Source: Puniceicoccales bacterium
GTDB lineage: Bacteria; Verrucomicrobiota; Verrucomicrobiae; Opitutales; LL51
Assembly: GCA_031259625.1 (NCBI GenBank)
Contig: JAIRLG010000081.1
Location: 1-7,496 of the forward strand
DNA length: 7,496 nucleotides
Direction of reading: 5' to 3'
Part shown: positions 1 to 5,715 of the stretch, in pieces
Position numbering within the stretch: the first letter of the stretch is position 1
Layout: each line of letters begins with the position of its first letter
The notes under the pieces: model-generated
Databases searched by the model: none
What the model was told of the DNA's origin: nothing
What the model saw: the letters and a program-made list of their open reading frames with translations, nothing else
Made by a program: the position numbers and the translations under genes

Positions 1-1
1 T

Positions 2-778
2 GGCAGGGTCCACGGTGATCCTTGTTTGGACAATTTTATGCTAAGTAGCGAAGACCATGTTCGAATTATCGATCTCGAATCTTCGCGAAAAATTGGAGAA
101 TCTCCTTGTTGCGGAGCATGGTATGGTCCGGAAATTGCTTTGATTTCGATACGGCATGAGAGTCTTAAACGTCAGCGTTCAGAGGGTCAGCCTGTTTCGT
201 CTTCTGAAATGGAAGAATTGATGAGAAAATTCTATAATTCTCAGGTCGATGTTTCTTGGGAGATATACGCAGAGGGTTCTCCGATTGTATTGCTGCTCTT
301 TGGATGTTCATCGGATGCATACTCTCTGATAGTCGAATTATGGCCCAATTGTTCCCCTTCCCGTTTCCACCAAGAGACCAGCGAGCTCGACCACGAGGGG
401 AGGATTCGGTGGTTCCTGGATTTTCTCAATGCCTGCAACGACCGTCTGCGCCGGGCAACTGGCAATGCCTATGACGCCGAAACGATCCAGAAGCTATCCG
501 AGCTGCTGGCCTGGATGATGGATCCGGAGCCGACGCATCGGCCAACGTCGCAACAGGTATTCACTTCCTTGCTGGGAATCTGGGAGGCTACTCTGGAAAA
601 ATTGCCTCCCAAACATCCGGCGGAGCCCCTTCGGCCGTCGCCCCGCTGGGGGGAGTGGAGGAGACAGAATGAGGAATGGTTTCACCAACATGCCGACGAG
701 GAAGTATCTGCGACTAACCATCCGCCGCTTTTGGCAACACCGGTCCAACGCCAAAACGCAGATCAGCAGTCGGATTAG
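2..778 (+). CDS. Hanks-type protein kinase-like protein, C-terminal part (5' end outside window)
   Basis: The reading frame is open from the first complete codon, so the gene begins upstream; 258 residues are visible. Kinase landmarks appear in the correct order: a catalytic-loop sequence HGDPCLDNFML (residues 4-14, equivalent to HRDxxxxN, with Gly replacing Arg, so a non-RD type), the metal-binding segment IIDLES (22-27, DLE where classical kinases have DFG), a GAWYGPE activation-segment end (38-44, equivalent to the APE motif), SDAYSLIV (104-111, the subdomain IX Asp) and DPEPTHRPT (174-182, the subdomain XI Arg). The ~70-residue tail is rich in Pro, Glu and Gln and shows no membrane segment. 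By family it should transfer phosphate from ATP to a protein Ser/Thr, but substrate and upstream domains are not visible. HGD with DLE also resembles small-molecule kinases, so the substrate class is uncertain. The first ~350 bases are clearly more AT-rich than the rest. Confidence 0.72.
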   Translation, partial: GRVHGDPCLDNFMLSSEDHVRIIDLESSRKIGESPCCGAWYGPEIALISIRHESLKRQRSEGQPVSSSEMEELMRKFYNSQVDVSWEIYAEGSPIVLLLFGCSSDAYSLIVELWPNCSPSRFHQETSELDHEGRIRWFLDFLNACNDRLRRATGNAYDAETIQKLSELLAWMMDPEPTHRPTSQQVFTSLLGIWEATLEKLPPKHPAEPLRPSPRWGEWRRQNEEWFHQHADEEVSATNHPPLLATPVQRQNADQQSD

Positions 779-1054
779 GCGGAAGATGTATTTTGAAGGC
801 GAGTCGTGGATTCATATCATGAACCTGAAAGAATCTCGAAAATTCAGAGGATGAGGGGAGACTTCGGTATGTCATTAGGACAATAGAAGCTAGAAGCAGA
901 TGGTGTGATCCCGCGCCTGAACCTGCCACCGCCAATATGGGACCGCACGCTGCAGCATGGAGCCAAATCGCGTCGATAAAAAAGTGAGAGATTTTCGATC
1001 ATCCCGAAACTCGATTCATTAGAATATTTTGTGCAGAGAGGATTTGATTCACCC

Positions 1055-1160
1055 TGCCGGCTTTGGATTCCTGCGGAATCGGGCCTGCGGCGCGCGCCGC
1101 GCCGCGGGCCGCAGCAAAGAGCAGGGGCGAAGCCCCTGCCCCTCGCTGCCAAAGCCGGCA
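1055..1160 (-). repeat. Cloverleaf palindromic element, copy A (inverted relative to copies B and C)
   Basis: An 11-bp perfect outer stem (1055-1065 with 1150-1160, ending CTTTG/CAAAG) encloses three adjacent hairpins. The first is a short arm, GATTCC-TGC-GGAATC (1066-1080). The second is a middle arm (1082-1094 with 1098-1110), 13 bp with one G-T pair and a 3-base loop. The third is a long arm with a GCAGC/GCTGC base (1111-1115 with 1145-1149), an internal loop and a distal stem GCAGGGGC-GAA-GCCCCTGC (1121-1139). Only base 1081 is unpaired at the junction. Read on the minus strand the arm order is long, GGCC-type, short, exactly as in the elements at 3244-3346 and 6503-6593. There is no U-run after the stem, so it is not a simple terminator. 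Confidence 0.8.
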
Positions 1161-1319
1161 AACCTTAGGCCAGATTGCTCGGCTACTCACCTCAGATACT
1201 CAGCAGTCTACAGACCAGAGGCTCGGCCATCTGCAAGCCGAATTGCCTCGACTGCCCCGCTTCTCTCCAAACCCGGCAAAAGTCGGAAAAACCGGACAGA
1301 CAAGTTGGGCAAAGCAGAT

Positions 1320-1413
1320 TCTCCCTAGCCGTGCGCTCGCCGATGATGAAACCGTATTTCTTCTCGATGCAGTCGGAATTACTCTCGGGAGCTTTAATGG
1401 TCGGCTAGGGAGA
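1320..1413. repeat. 12-bp perfect inverted repeat, arms 70 bases apart
   Basis: TCTCCCTAGCCG at 1320-1331 is the exact reverse complement of 1402-1413. The 70 bases between the arms contain no gene and no obvious secondary stem. It may be the ends of a tiny degenerate mobile element, a pair of binding sites or chance; I see no flanking target duplication. Confidence 0.45.
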
Positions 1414-1495
1414 GTTCATGACTGGCTGTGGAGAGAAATGTCGTGAAGGGAAATGGGAAATGCCATGGAGGGGAATTACCTCGGAGAGAAATTTC

Positions 1496-1523
1496 TTGCT
1501 AAGCCCCAGCGGGCCTCTAGCTT
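1496..1523 (+). promoter_or_regulatory. Weak candidate promoter for tRNA-Tyr
   Basis: TTGCTA (1496-1501) and TAGCTT (1518-1523) are separated by 16 bases and would start transcription about 10 bases before the tRNA. Matches to the sigma70 consensus are modest, so the position relative to the tRNA is the main support. Confidence 0.25.
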
Positions 1524-1541
1524 CGAAAAAATTCCGGTCAC

Positions 1542-1628
1542 GGTGGGGTATCCAAGTGGCTAAAGGGTGCAGACTGTAAATCTGTCGGGGTTTCCCCTTC
1601 GAGCGTTCGAATCGCTCCCCCACCACCA
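1542..1628 (+). tRNA. tRNA-Tyr (anticodon GTA), CCA encoded
   Basis: This is a class II tRNA of 87 bases. The acceptor arm GGTGGGG (1542-1548) pairs with CCCCACC (1618-1624), followed by discriminator A1625 and an encoded CCA (1626-1628). The anticodon stem GCAGA/TCTGT-type arm carries the loop CTGTAAA with anticodon GTA, which reads both Tyr codons. A long variable arm follows (GGGGTTTCCCC region), as expected for bacterial tRNA-Tyr. The T arm is GAGCG-TTCGAAT-CGCTC (ending 1617). It stands alone, without the Thr/Gly tRNA or tuf neighbours seen in some bacteria. A tandem repeat array begins immediately at its 3' end. Confidence 0.97.
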
Positions 1629-1680
1629 GGACGGGGAATGGAGTTTTAGATCTGGCCTCTGCCCGAAGCTGGCCCCTTAT

Positions 1681-1758
1681 TTATTTCCGACGAGGAAGGG
1701 CGCCTCGAGGGAGGGCACCGCCATTGATCTTCGGTGGGCCATCCTGGAAGTGGAGGAC
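1681..1758 (-). pseudogene. Duplicated xseA 3'-end fragment, copy 1 (diverged)
   Basis: On the minus strand this reads VLHFQDGPPKINGGALPRG and then a diverged tail ending at TAA (1683-1681). The first seven residues match the xseA end (ILHFQDG), and the rest drifts because of substitutions and a small insertion near the end. There is no start codon or ribosome binding site, so it is not expected to be translated on its own. It is the oldest-looking of the tail copies. Confidence 0.7.
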
Positions 1759-1803
1759 CAATCCACCCCAGGACGAGAAAAAGGGCTCTGAATCTAGCCC
1801 CTA

Positions 1804-1884
1804 CTATTTATTTCCGGCGAGAGGAGGCCCATCGAGGGGGGTACTGCCACTGACCTTCGGCGGGCCATCTTGGAAGTGGAGGAC
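1804..1884 (-). pseudogene. Duplicated xseA 3'-end fragment, copy 2 (in frame, same stop)
   Basis: On the minus strand it reads VLHFQDGPPKVSGSTPLD and then GPPLAGNK followed by TAG (1806-1804). This aligns without gaps to the last 26 residues of XseA (ILHFQDGTLRVSGSTPLE, APPLAGNR, TAG at 1932-1930). Five of the eleven changed codons are synonymous and two are Arg/Lys exchanges, a pattern expected if the copy was under coding constraint for some time. It has no start of its own. It would be expressed only by readthrough or by recombination into xseA. Confidence 0.75.
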
Positions 1885-1929
1885 CAATCCACCCCAGGAC
1901 GAGAAAAAGGGCTCTGAATCTAGACCCTA

Positions 1930-3201
1930 CTATCTGTTTCCGGCAAGAGGAGGTGCCTCGAGGGGGGTACTGCCACTGACCCTCAGGGTACCATCCTGGA
2001 AATGGAGGATCAGCCCAGTGCCCGGCGGGACATCGCGGCGGTGGCGGAGGATTTTCCCCTGAAAATTTTCGGCGATCAAGAACCCGCTGCGGAGATTGCG
2101 CCCGATGTCGTAGCTCTCCCAGCGCCGCTGAAGGCCCAGGAGTCCTTCTCTTTTGGAGGCGAGGGCCGAGCGGGTGCCTTCAAAAAATCGGTAGAAAGTC
2201 CGCTGGAGCTGGTGCCGCTGGTGCTCGATCCGCCGCTCGGGGGAGACGTTCCGCAGGCGCTGCCGCAGAAATTGCCAGTGCTGCCGCTGCCGGGAAGTGT
2301 ATTCTTCGAAAATTTCCGCCAGCCGTTCTTTCAAATCCCAGCAGCGCTGTTGGGCATTTTGGTAATTCGTCGCGATGATTTCCGCCGCGGCGGAGGGGGT
2401 TTCGGCCCGGAGATCGGCCACGAAGTCGACCAGGGTGAAATCGATCTCGTGGCCGATGGCGGAGAGGATGGGCTTGGGACAATCGGCCAGTTTCCGGACG
2501 AGGGCTTCGGCGTTGAAGGTCCAGAGGTCCTCGGCACTGCCACCGCCCCGGGCCAGGACGATGAGCTGGGCCGGGGAGTGTTGGGCCGAGTCGAGGCTGT
2601 GGAGAAAGTCCCGAACGGACTCGTCGCCCTGGACCCGGCAGGGGAAGAGGAGGATCTCCCCTCGCCAGTCCTTCCGGCGTAGGATTTGGAGAAAATCCTG
2701 CAGGGCGGCGCCGGTCGGGGAGCTGAGTAGGGCGATGGGATTGGCCGTGGGGGGAATCGGCCGCTTGCGCTCGGTGTCGAAGAGCCCTTCGCGCCGGCAA
2801 CGCTCCTTGAGTTTCTGAAATTCCGCGTCCCGCTGGCCCGTGCCGCAGGGCAATACGTGGCGGACGATCCATTGGTACTGGCCCCGCGGGGCGTAGAGCT
2901 CCAGGCTGCCGTAGCAGAGGATGGATTTTCCGTTTTCCAAGGGAAAGTGGAGCCGTAGGGCATCGCCGCGGAAGAGGACGCAGGCGATCTGGCTCCGCTC
3001 GTCCTGGAGAGTGAAGTAGAGATGACCGGAGCTCTGCTGCCGGAGGTTGGAGATCTCGCCGCCGATCCAGAGCATGGGGATGTGGGAACCCAGGAGGCTT
3101 TGGATCCGTTCCGTCAGGGAGGAAATGCTGTAGATTTTTTCCGTATCCCAGGTTTCGGGACTGTCATGGGTCGGTGGAATCACGGGAGGGGTTATAAGCA
3201 T
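1930..3201 (-). CDS. xseA: Exodeoxyribonuclease VII large subunit
   Basis: XseA is the catalytic subunit of exonuclease VII, a cytoplasmic nuclease that degrades single-stranded DNA from both ends to short oligonucleotides in repair and recombination. The protein is 423 residues, the usual family length. The N-terminal OB-fold domain covers about residues 20-118, with the hallmark GEISNL (48-53) and SGHLYFTLQDE (58-68). The catalytic domain shows KRPIPP (146-151), SSPTGAALQDF (160-170), ARGGGSAEDLWTFN (217-230), IGHEIDFTLVDFVADLRAETPSAAAE (249-274, in two family motifs). A long helical coiled-coil region occupies about 285-365. The start at 3201 is preceded by AAGGG on the minus strand. Longer in-frame starts up to 3600 would run through a palindromic element and are rejected. 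The small subunit gene xseB is not in the window. After the usual DG near the end, the protein carries a 19-residue tail (405-423) that is duplicated downstream. Confidence 0.95.
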   Translation of the reverse strand: MLITPPVIPPTHDSPETWDTEKIYSISSLTERIQSLLGSHIPMLWIGGEISNLRQQSSGHLYFTLQDERSQIACVLFRGDALRLHFPLENGKSILCYGSLELYAPRGQYQWIVRHVLPCGTGQRDAEFQKLKERCRREGLFDTERKRPIPPTANPIALLSSPTGAALQDFLQILRRKDWRGEILLFPCRVQGDESVRDFLHSLDSAQHSPAQLIVLARGGGSAEDLWTFNAEALVRKLADCPKPILSAIGHEIDFTLVDFVADLRAETPSAAAEIIATNYQNAQQRCWDLKERLAEIFEEYTSRQRQHWQFLRQRLRNVSPERRIEHQRHQLQRTFYRFFEGTRSALASKREGLLGLQRRWESYDIGRNLRSGFLIAENFQGKILRHRRDVPPGTGLILHFQDGTLRVSGSTPLEAPPLAGNR

Positions 3202-3225
3202 AGCAGCCCTTCGGCAAGTCCGGAG

Positions 3226-3358
3226 GGATTCTTGGGTTTTTTTGGCGCTGTCTTTGCAGCGGAGAAAATCAAAGGGGCCCTCCTTTGATTTTCTCCGCTG
3301 GGGCCCGCTACGCGGGCCGCTCCCTTTGGGAGCCAAAGACAGCGCCCCCTGAGAATCC
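3226..3358 (+). repeat. Cloverleaf palindromic element, copy B, in the xseA/glyA divergent region
   Basis: The core is 3244-3346. A 13-bp perfect outer stem (3244-3256 with 3334-3346, GGCGCTGTCTTTG and its complement) encloses three hairpins: a 19-bp perfect long arm (3257-3275 with 3282-3300), GGCCCGC-TAC-GCGGGCC (3302-3318) and GCTCCC-TTT-GGGAGC (3319-3333). Only base 3301 is unpaired at the junction. Outside the core a further imperfect stem pairs GGATTCT (3226-3232) with AGAATCC (3352-3358) and GGG with CCC, leaving seven T bases (3237-3243) bulged. The element lies between the two divergent start codons, so it is in or near the 5' leaders of both genes, where it could affect expression. 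That role is inference. Confidence 0.88.
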
Positions 3359-3444
3359 CCGTGGCAACAACCACTCCCCATTTCCCCCATCGGCGGAGAG
3401 AATTCATTTGCCGACACCGGCGGACGGCCCATGATCAGGAAGCC

Positions 3445-4695
3445 ATGATGAATCTCTCTTCTCTGGAGCAGCAGGATCCCGAAGTGGCCACCTGGATCCA
3501 TCGGGAGTGGCGTCGGCAGAACGAGGGCATCGAGCTGATCGCCTCGGAAAATTTCACCTCGCCGGCGGTGCTGGAGGCGGTCGGCAGCATTTTGACCCAC
3601 AAATACGCCGAGGGCTATCCCGAAAGGCGTTATTACGGTGGGTGCAAATATGTGGATGCGATTGAGAATTTGGCCATCGGGCGTGCCAAGCGATTATTTG
3701 GAGCCGAACATGCCAATGTCCAGCCCCACTCGGGGACACAGGCCAATCTCGCGGTCTACACGGCGGTGCTGAAACCCGGAGATAAGATTTTGACGCTTTC
3801 CCTCGAAAATGGCGGGCATCTGACCCATGGGCATCCCAAAAATCTCAGCGGCATGCTCTATCGGGTCACCCACTACGACGTCGATCCGCAGACCGCCGCC
3901 ATCGATTACGAGGCCCTGGAAAAAATCGCCCTCCGGGAGCGGCCGCAGCTGATCACCATCGGCGCCTCGGCCTACCCTAGGATCATCGATTTCCAGAGGG
4001 TGGGGGAGGTCGCACGGGCGTCGGGTGCGCTGCTGCTGGCCGACATCGCCCACATCGCCGGGCTGGTGGTAGCCGGACTGCATCCCTCGCCGATCCCCCA
4101 TGCGGATTTCGTCACGACGACGACGCACAAGACCCTGCGCGGACCCCGCGGCGGGCTGATCCTGTGTCGGGAGCAATGGGCCCGGGCGATCGACGCATCG
4201 GTATTCCCGGGACATCAGGGTGGACCCCTGATGCACGTCATCGCCGGGAAGGCGGTCTGCTTCGGCGAGGCCCTGCGGCCGGAGTTCCGGGACTACCAAC
4301 GGCAGATTTTGGCCAATGCCCGAACCCTGGCCGAAGAACTACGGCGGCTGGGCCTCTGCCTCGTCGGTTCCGGCACCGAGAATCACCTGTTGCTCCTGGA
4401 TCTGCGACCGACCTCTCCGGACTTGAGCGGCCGGGCGGCGGCGACGGCTCTGGAGGCGGCCGGCATCACGGTCAATGCCAATACGGTGCCGAGGGAGACG
4501 CGCAGTCCCTTCCAGGCGAGCGGGCTGCGCCTGGGCACTCCGGCCGTGACGACCCGTGGGATGCGGGAGGCGGAGATGGAGCGGATTGCCGCGTGGATCG
4601 AGCAAATCCTCTCCTCGCCGAACGACGAGGCCTTACCCAAGGCCATTCGCGCCGAAGTGCGAAAACTCTGCCAAAAATTTCCATTAGGGTATTGA
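3445..4695 (+). CDS. glyA: Serine hydroxymethyltransferase
   Basis: GlyA is a cytoplasmic PLP enzyme that converts serine and tetrahydrofolate to glycine and 5,10-methylene-tetrahydrofolate, the main source of one-carbon units. The protein is 416 residues, essentially the bacterial length. Key features are ELIASEN (30-36), KYAEGYP with RRYYGGC (53-67), QPHSGTQAN (93-101), the PLP-nitrogen Asp in [11 protein letters not shown] (Asp200, with His203), the PLP-binding Lys in [14 protein letters not shown] (Lys229), [16 protein letters not shown] (254-269) and the substrate-carboxylate Arg in [13 protein letters not shown] (Arg362). The start is one of two adjacent ATGs (3445, 3448). AGGA at 3437-3440 is 4 bases from the first and 7 from the second, so 3448 is also plausible. 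An upstream in-frame GTG at 3361 is unlikely because the extra 28 residues do not resemble the family. It is divergent from xseA, and its stop codon overlaps the next promoter. Confidence 0.97.
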   Translation: MMNLSSLEQQDPEVATWIHREWRRQNEGIELIASENFTSPAVLEAVGSILTHKYAEGYPERRYYGGCKYVDAIENLAIGRAKRLFGAEHANVQPHSGTQANLAVYTAVLKPGDKILTLSLENGGHLTHGHPKNLSGMLYRVTHYDVDPQTAAIDYEALEKIALRERPQLITIGASAYPRIIDFQRVGEVARASGALLLADIAHIAGLVVAGLHPSPIPHADFVTTTTHKTLRGPRGGLILCREQWARAIDASVFPGHQGGPLMHVIAGKAVCFGEALRPEFRDYQRQILANARTLAEELRRLGLCLVGSGTENHLLLLDLRPTSPDLSGRAAATALEAAGITVNANTVPRETRSPFQASGLRLGTPAVTTRGMREAEMERIAAWIEQILSSPNDEALPKAIRAEVRKLCQKFPLGY

Positions 4696-4720
4696 CGCCA
4701 GTGCAAGTATTTGCTAATAT
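4692..4720 (+). promoter_or_regulatory. Sigma70-type promoter for the prepilin genes, overlapping the glyA stop
   Basis: TTGACG (4692-4697) and TAATAT (4715-4720) are separated by 17 bases, with TGC directly before the -10 box (an extended -10). The TGA stop of glyA is inside the -35 box. Transcription would start near 4727, giving a leader of about 60 bases before the ATG at 4787. This is the best promoter match in the window and implies that the prepilin gene is expressed independently of glyA. Confidence 0.65.
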
Positions 4721-4786
4721 GGGAAAACAGCTTCGCGTCGGGGTTGGAGGTAGTTAGAGTTTATGGAGTTTGAAGAGGTGGGTTTT

Positions 4787-5464
4787 ATGGAGAAAAAATC
4801 TAGGAAACGGGGCTTCACATTGATGGAACTGATGGTGGTGATCGCGATCATCGCGATCCTTTCGGCTATTCTGGTCCCGTCCGTACGGAAGGCGATCGAC
4901 AGCGCCCGTCGTACGCGGGGTTCGAACAGCATGCGGCAGCTGGCGGTGGCGTATATGAATTACAGCAATACATTCGGGGATCAACGAACGATACCTACAA
5001 CGGTAACAACACACTCCGGGTGGGCTATGGAGTTGGCTAAGGCCAATGTCCTCAACGAGGCCAATGTGTACTTTTGGAGCGATGATCCGCTGTTGAAAGG
5101 AAAAACGGATATTCCGAAGTTTGTAAAAAGCAGCAGCGGCGACTTGGTCTCTAGTGGATGTTGGACTGACCCGGGCCCCAGCGTAGTGATGTTGGTGGGC
5201 GTGGATCCCAATGCCCCAGCCACGACGACGCCGATCGCCTGGACTCGCGGGTTGGACACCGATGCCGGAACATGGAGCGCTGCTACGGGTGTCTACGGCG
5301 ATGCGGGTGGATTTGTCGCTTTTCTCGATGGCCATGTGGAATGGTTCGAAACCACGAAAGATAAACTTGTTCAGCCGGATGGGACTGCTACCACAAGTCC
5401 CATTGCCGCGGCTACGGTTGTTTCGGCAAGCGCTCCGGTCCCGACAACTGACGGCAGTGAGTAA
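4787..5464 (+). CDS. Type II secretion/type IV pilus-like prepilin, H-X9-DG family, paralogue 1
   Basis: A 225-residue prepilin. A short basic leader (MEKKSRKRG) is followed by FTLMELMVVIAIIAILSAIL, the hydrophobic N-terminal helix that anchors the protein in the inner membrane and packs the (pseudo)pilus core. Prepilin peptidase should cut after Gly9, leaving Phe10 as methylated residue 1 and Glu14 as the conserved Glu5. The globular part contains NVLNEANVYFWSDDP, PIAWTRGLD and, near the end, GVYGDAGGFVAFLDGHVEWF, the DGHVEW signature of the PVC-type 'processing-associated' pseudopilins. The position where many members have His nine residues before DG is Gly here. The start at 4787 is chosen because GAGGTG (4775-4780) sits 6 bases upstream and the leader length then matches the paralogue; an in-frame ATG at 4763 has a poorly spaced GGAGG. 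What it exports or assembles is unknown. No secretion machinery genes are nearby. Confidence 0.88.
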   Translation: MEKKSRKRGFTLMELMVVIAIIAILSAILVPSVRKAIDSARRTRGSNSMRQLAVAYMNYSNTFGDQRTIPTTVTTHSGWAMELAKANVLNEANVYFWSDDPLLKGKTDIPKFVKSSSGDLVSSGCWTDPGPSVVMLVGVDPNAPATTTPIAWTRGLDTDAGTWSAATGVYGDAGGFVAFLDGHVEWFETTKDKLVQPDGTATTSPIAAATVVSASAPVPTTDGSE

Positions 5465-5531
5465 CGCCTCCTCTCGGATAGCCGGGAACTGGCTGCCTGA
5501 AGAATAAGGACAGAGATCTCTCCTAGGGACG

Positions 5532-5559
5532 AAAAGCTCTTCGGCGGGAAGGGCTTTTT
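5532..5559 (+). terminator. Intrinsic terminator after prepilin 1
   Basis: AAAAGCTCTTC (5532-5542) pairs with GAAGGGCTTTT (5548-5558) as an 11-bp stem with one G-T pair around a GGCGG loop, and the stem runs into TTTTT. It lies 68 bases after the prepilin 1 stop and separates the two paralogues, so prepilin 2 needs readthrough or its own promoter. Confidence 0.75.
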
Positions 5560-5560
5560 C

Positions 5561-5623
5561 AGCAGGGGAATGGCCATCGAAAAGGTCATGGGAATGGTCC
5601 GTATAGGATAAGAATGAAATTTT
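5561..5623 (+). repeat. Direct repeat, copy 1: duplicated prepilin leader segment
   Basis: This segment, starting AGCAGGGGAATGGCCATCGA, recurs nearly unchanged at 5665-5728, about 104-106 bases on. It ends in AGGA (5605-5608) followed by ATGAAATTTT, so it looks like a complete ribosome-binding leader plus the first codons of a prepilin gene. It also contains a small frame (5570-5611) encoding MAIEKVMGMVRIG and a stop, conserved in the second copy as MAIEKVMGMSCIG. Confidence 0.8.
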
Positions 5624-5715
5624 CATTGGAAGGGCAAGGGCGCGAGGATTCTGGTGGTGACTTTAGCAGGGGAATGGCCATCGAAAAAGTCATGGGGATG
5701 TCCTGTATAGGATAA
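5614..5715 (+). pseudogene. 33-residue open frame after the duplicated leader, probable relic of a prepilin gene start
   Basis: It starts at the ATG of the first leader copy with AGGA 5 bases upstream and begins MKFSLEGQGREDSGG, loosely like the prepilin 2 leader MKSLGKGRRGPG. The FTLMEL helix is absent. The frame then runs through the second leader copy and stops at TAA (5713-5715), 4 bases before the prepilin 2 ATG. The simplest reading is a collapsed third prepilin copy. A translated leader peptide coupled to prepilin 2 cannot be excluded. Confidence 0.4.

Larger units (their letters stand above)
779..1541. other. Gene-poor intergenic region between the kinase gene and tRNA-Tyr
   Basis: I find no convincing gene here. 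Open frames of 60-127 codons exist on both strands, but those around 1029-1446 run straight through a GC-rich palindromic element, lack ribosome binding sites and have Arg/Pro/Ala-rich translations typical of non-coding GC-rich DNA. A minus-strand open stretch from about 1406 to 1190 contains a CPTC sequence but has no usable start codon and is not recognisable; it may be a gene remnant. The supported contents are the cloverleaf repeat (1055-1160), a long-spaced inverted repeat (1320-1413) and a weak promoter candidate for the tRNA. The segment 779-1054 holds nothing I can name. Confidence 0.6.
1620..2014. repeat. Tandem repeat array, about three units of 126-142 bp, containing xseA 3' ends
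   Basis: Aligned landmarks recur: CCAGGAC at 1626, 1768 and 1894; the GAGAAAAAGGGCTCTGAATCT block at 1775 and 1901; and the TTTATTTCCG-like block at 1680, 1807 and 1933. The spacing is 126 bp between units 2 and 3. Unit 1, next to the tRNA, is more diverged and about 16 bp longer. Unit 3 overlaps the genuine 3' end of xseA (read on the minus strand), so units 1 and 2 are duplicated copies of the xseA tail plus its downstream spacer. The left edge of the array coincides with the tRNA 3' end, where CCACCACCAGGACG resembles the repeat's CCACCCCAGGACG. No terminator hairpin is apparent in the unit. Confidence 0.85.

Noticed and set aside
1029..1446. Two overlapping plus-strand open frames of 99 and 127 codons
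   Set aside because: They translate the GC-rich palindrome and its flank, lack ribosome binding sites, and have low-complexity Arg/Ala/Pro content.
1724..2062. Plus-strand open frame with a repeated 42-residue unit (GGPSWKWRTNPPQDEKKGSES...)
   Set aside because: It arises because the 126-bp repeat is a multiple of three. It is antisense to the xseA tail copies and overlaps the xseA 3' end, with no ribosome binding site.
2002..2682. Plus-strand open frame of 226 codons inside xseA
   Set aside because: It is antisense to a well-supported conserved protein, and its Gly/Glu/Asp/Val-rich translation is typical of GC-rich shadow frames.
3244..3346. Intrinsic terminator or CRISPR-like repeat as an explanation for the palindromic element
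   Set aside because: There is no U-run after the outer stem on either strand, it lies between divergent starts where no transcript should end, and there is no repeat-spacer periodicity.
3202..3600. N-terminal extension of xseA by 133 codons upstream of 3201
   Set aside because: The extension would run through the cloverleaf element and into glyA on the opposite strand, and would make XseA far longer than the family; the 3201 start fits the conserved OB-fold N-terminus.
4719..4757. Upstream 12-codon frame (MGKQLRVGVGGS) before prepilin 1
   Set aside because: Its ATG lies within the predicted -10 box, upstream of the expected transcription start, so it should not be in the mRNA.
4754..5626. 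Long minus-strand open frame of 290 codons opposite prepilin 1
   Set aside because: It is fully antisense to a gene with clear prepilin motifs; its composition and lack of recognisable domains mark it as a shadow frame.
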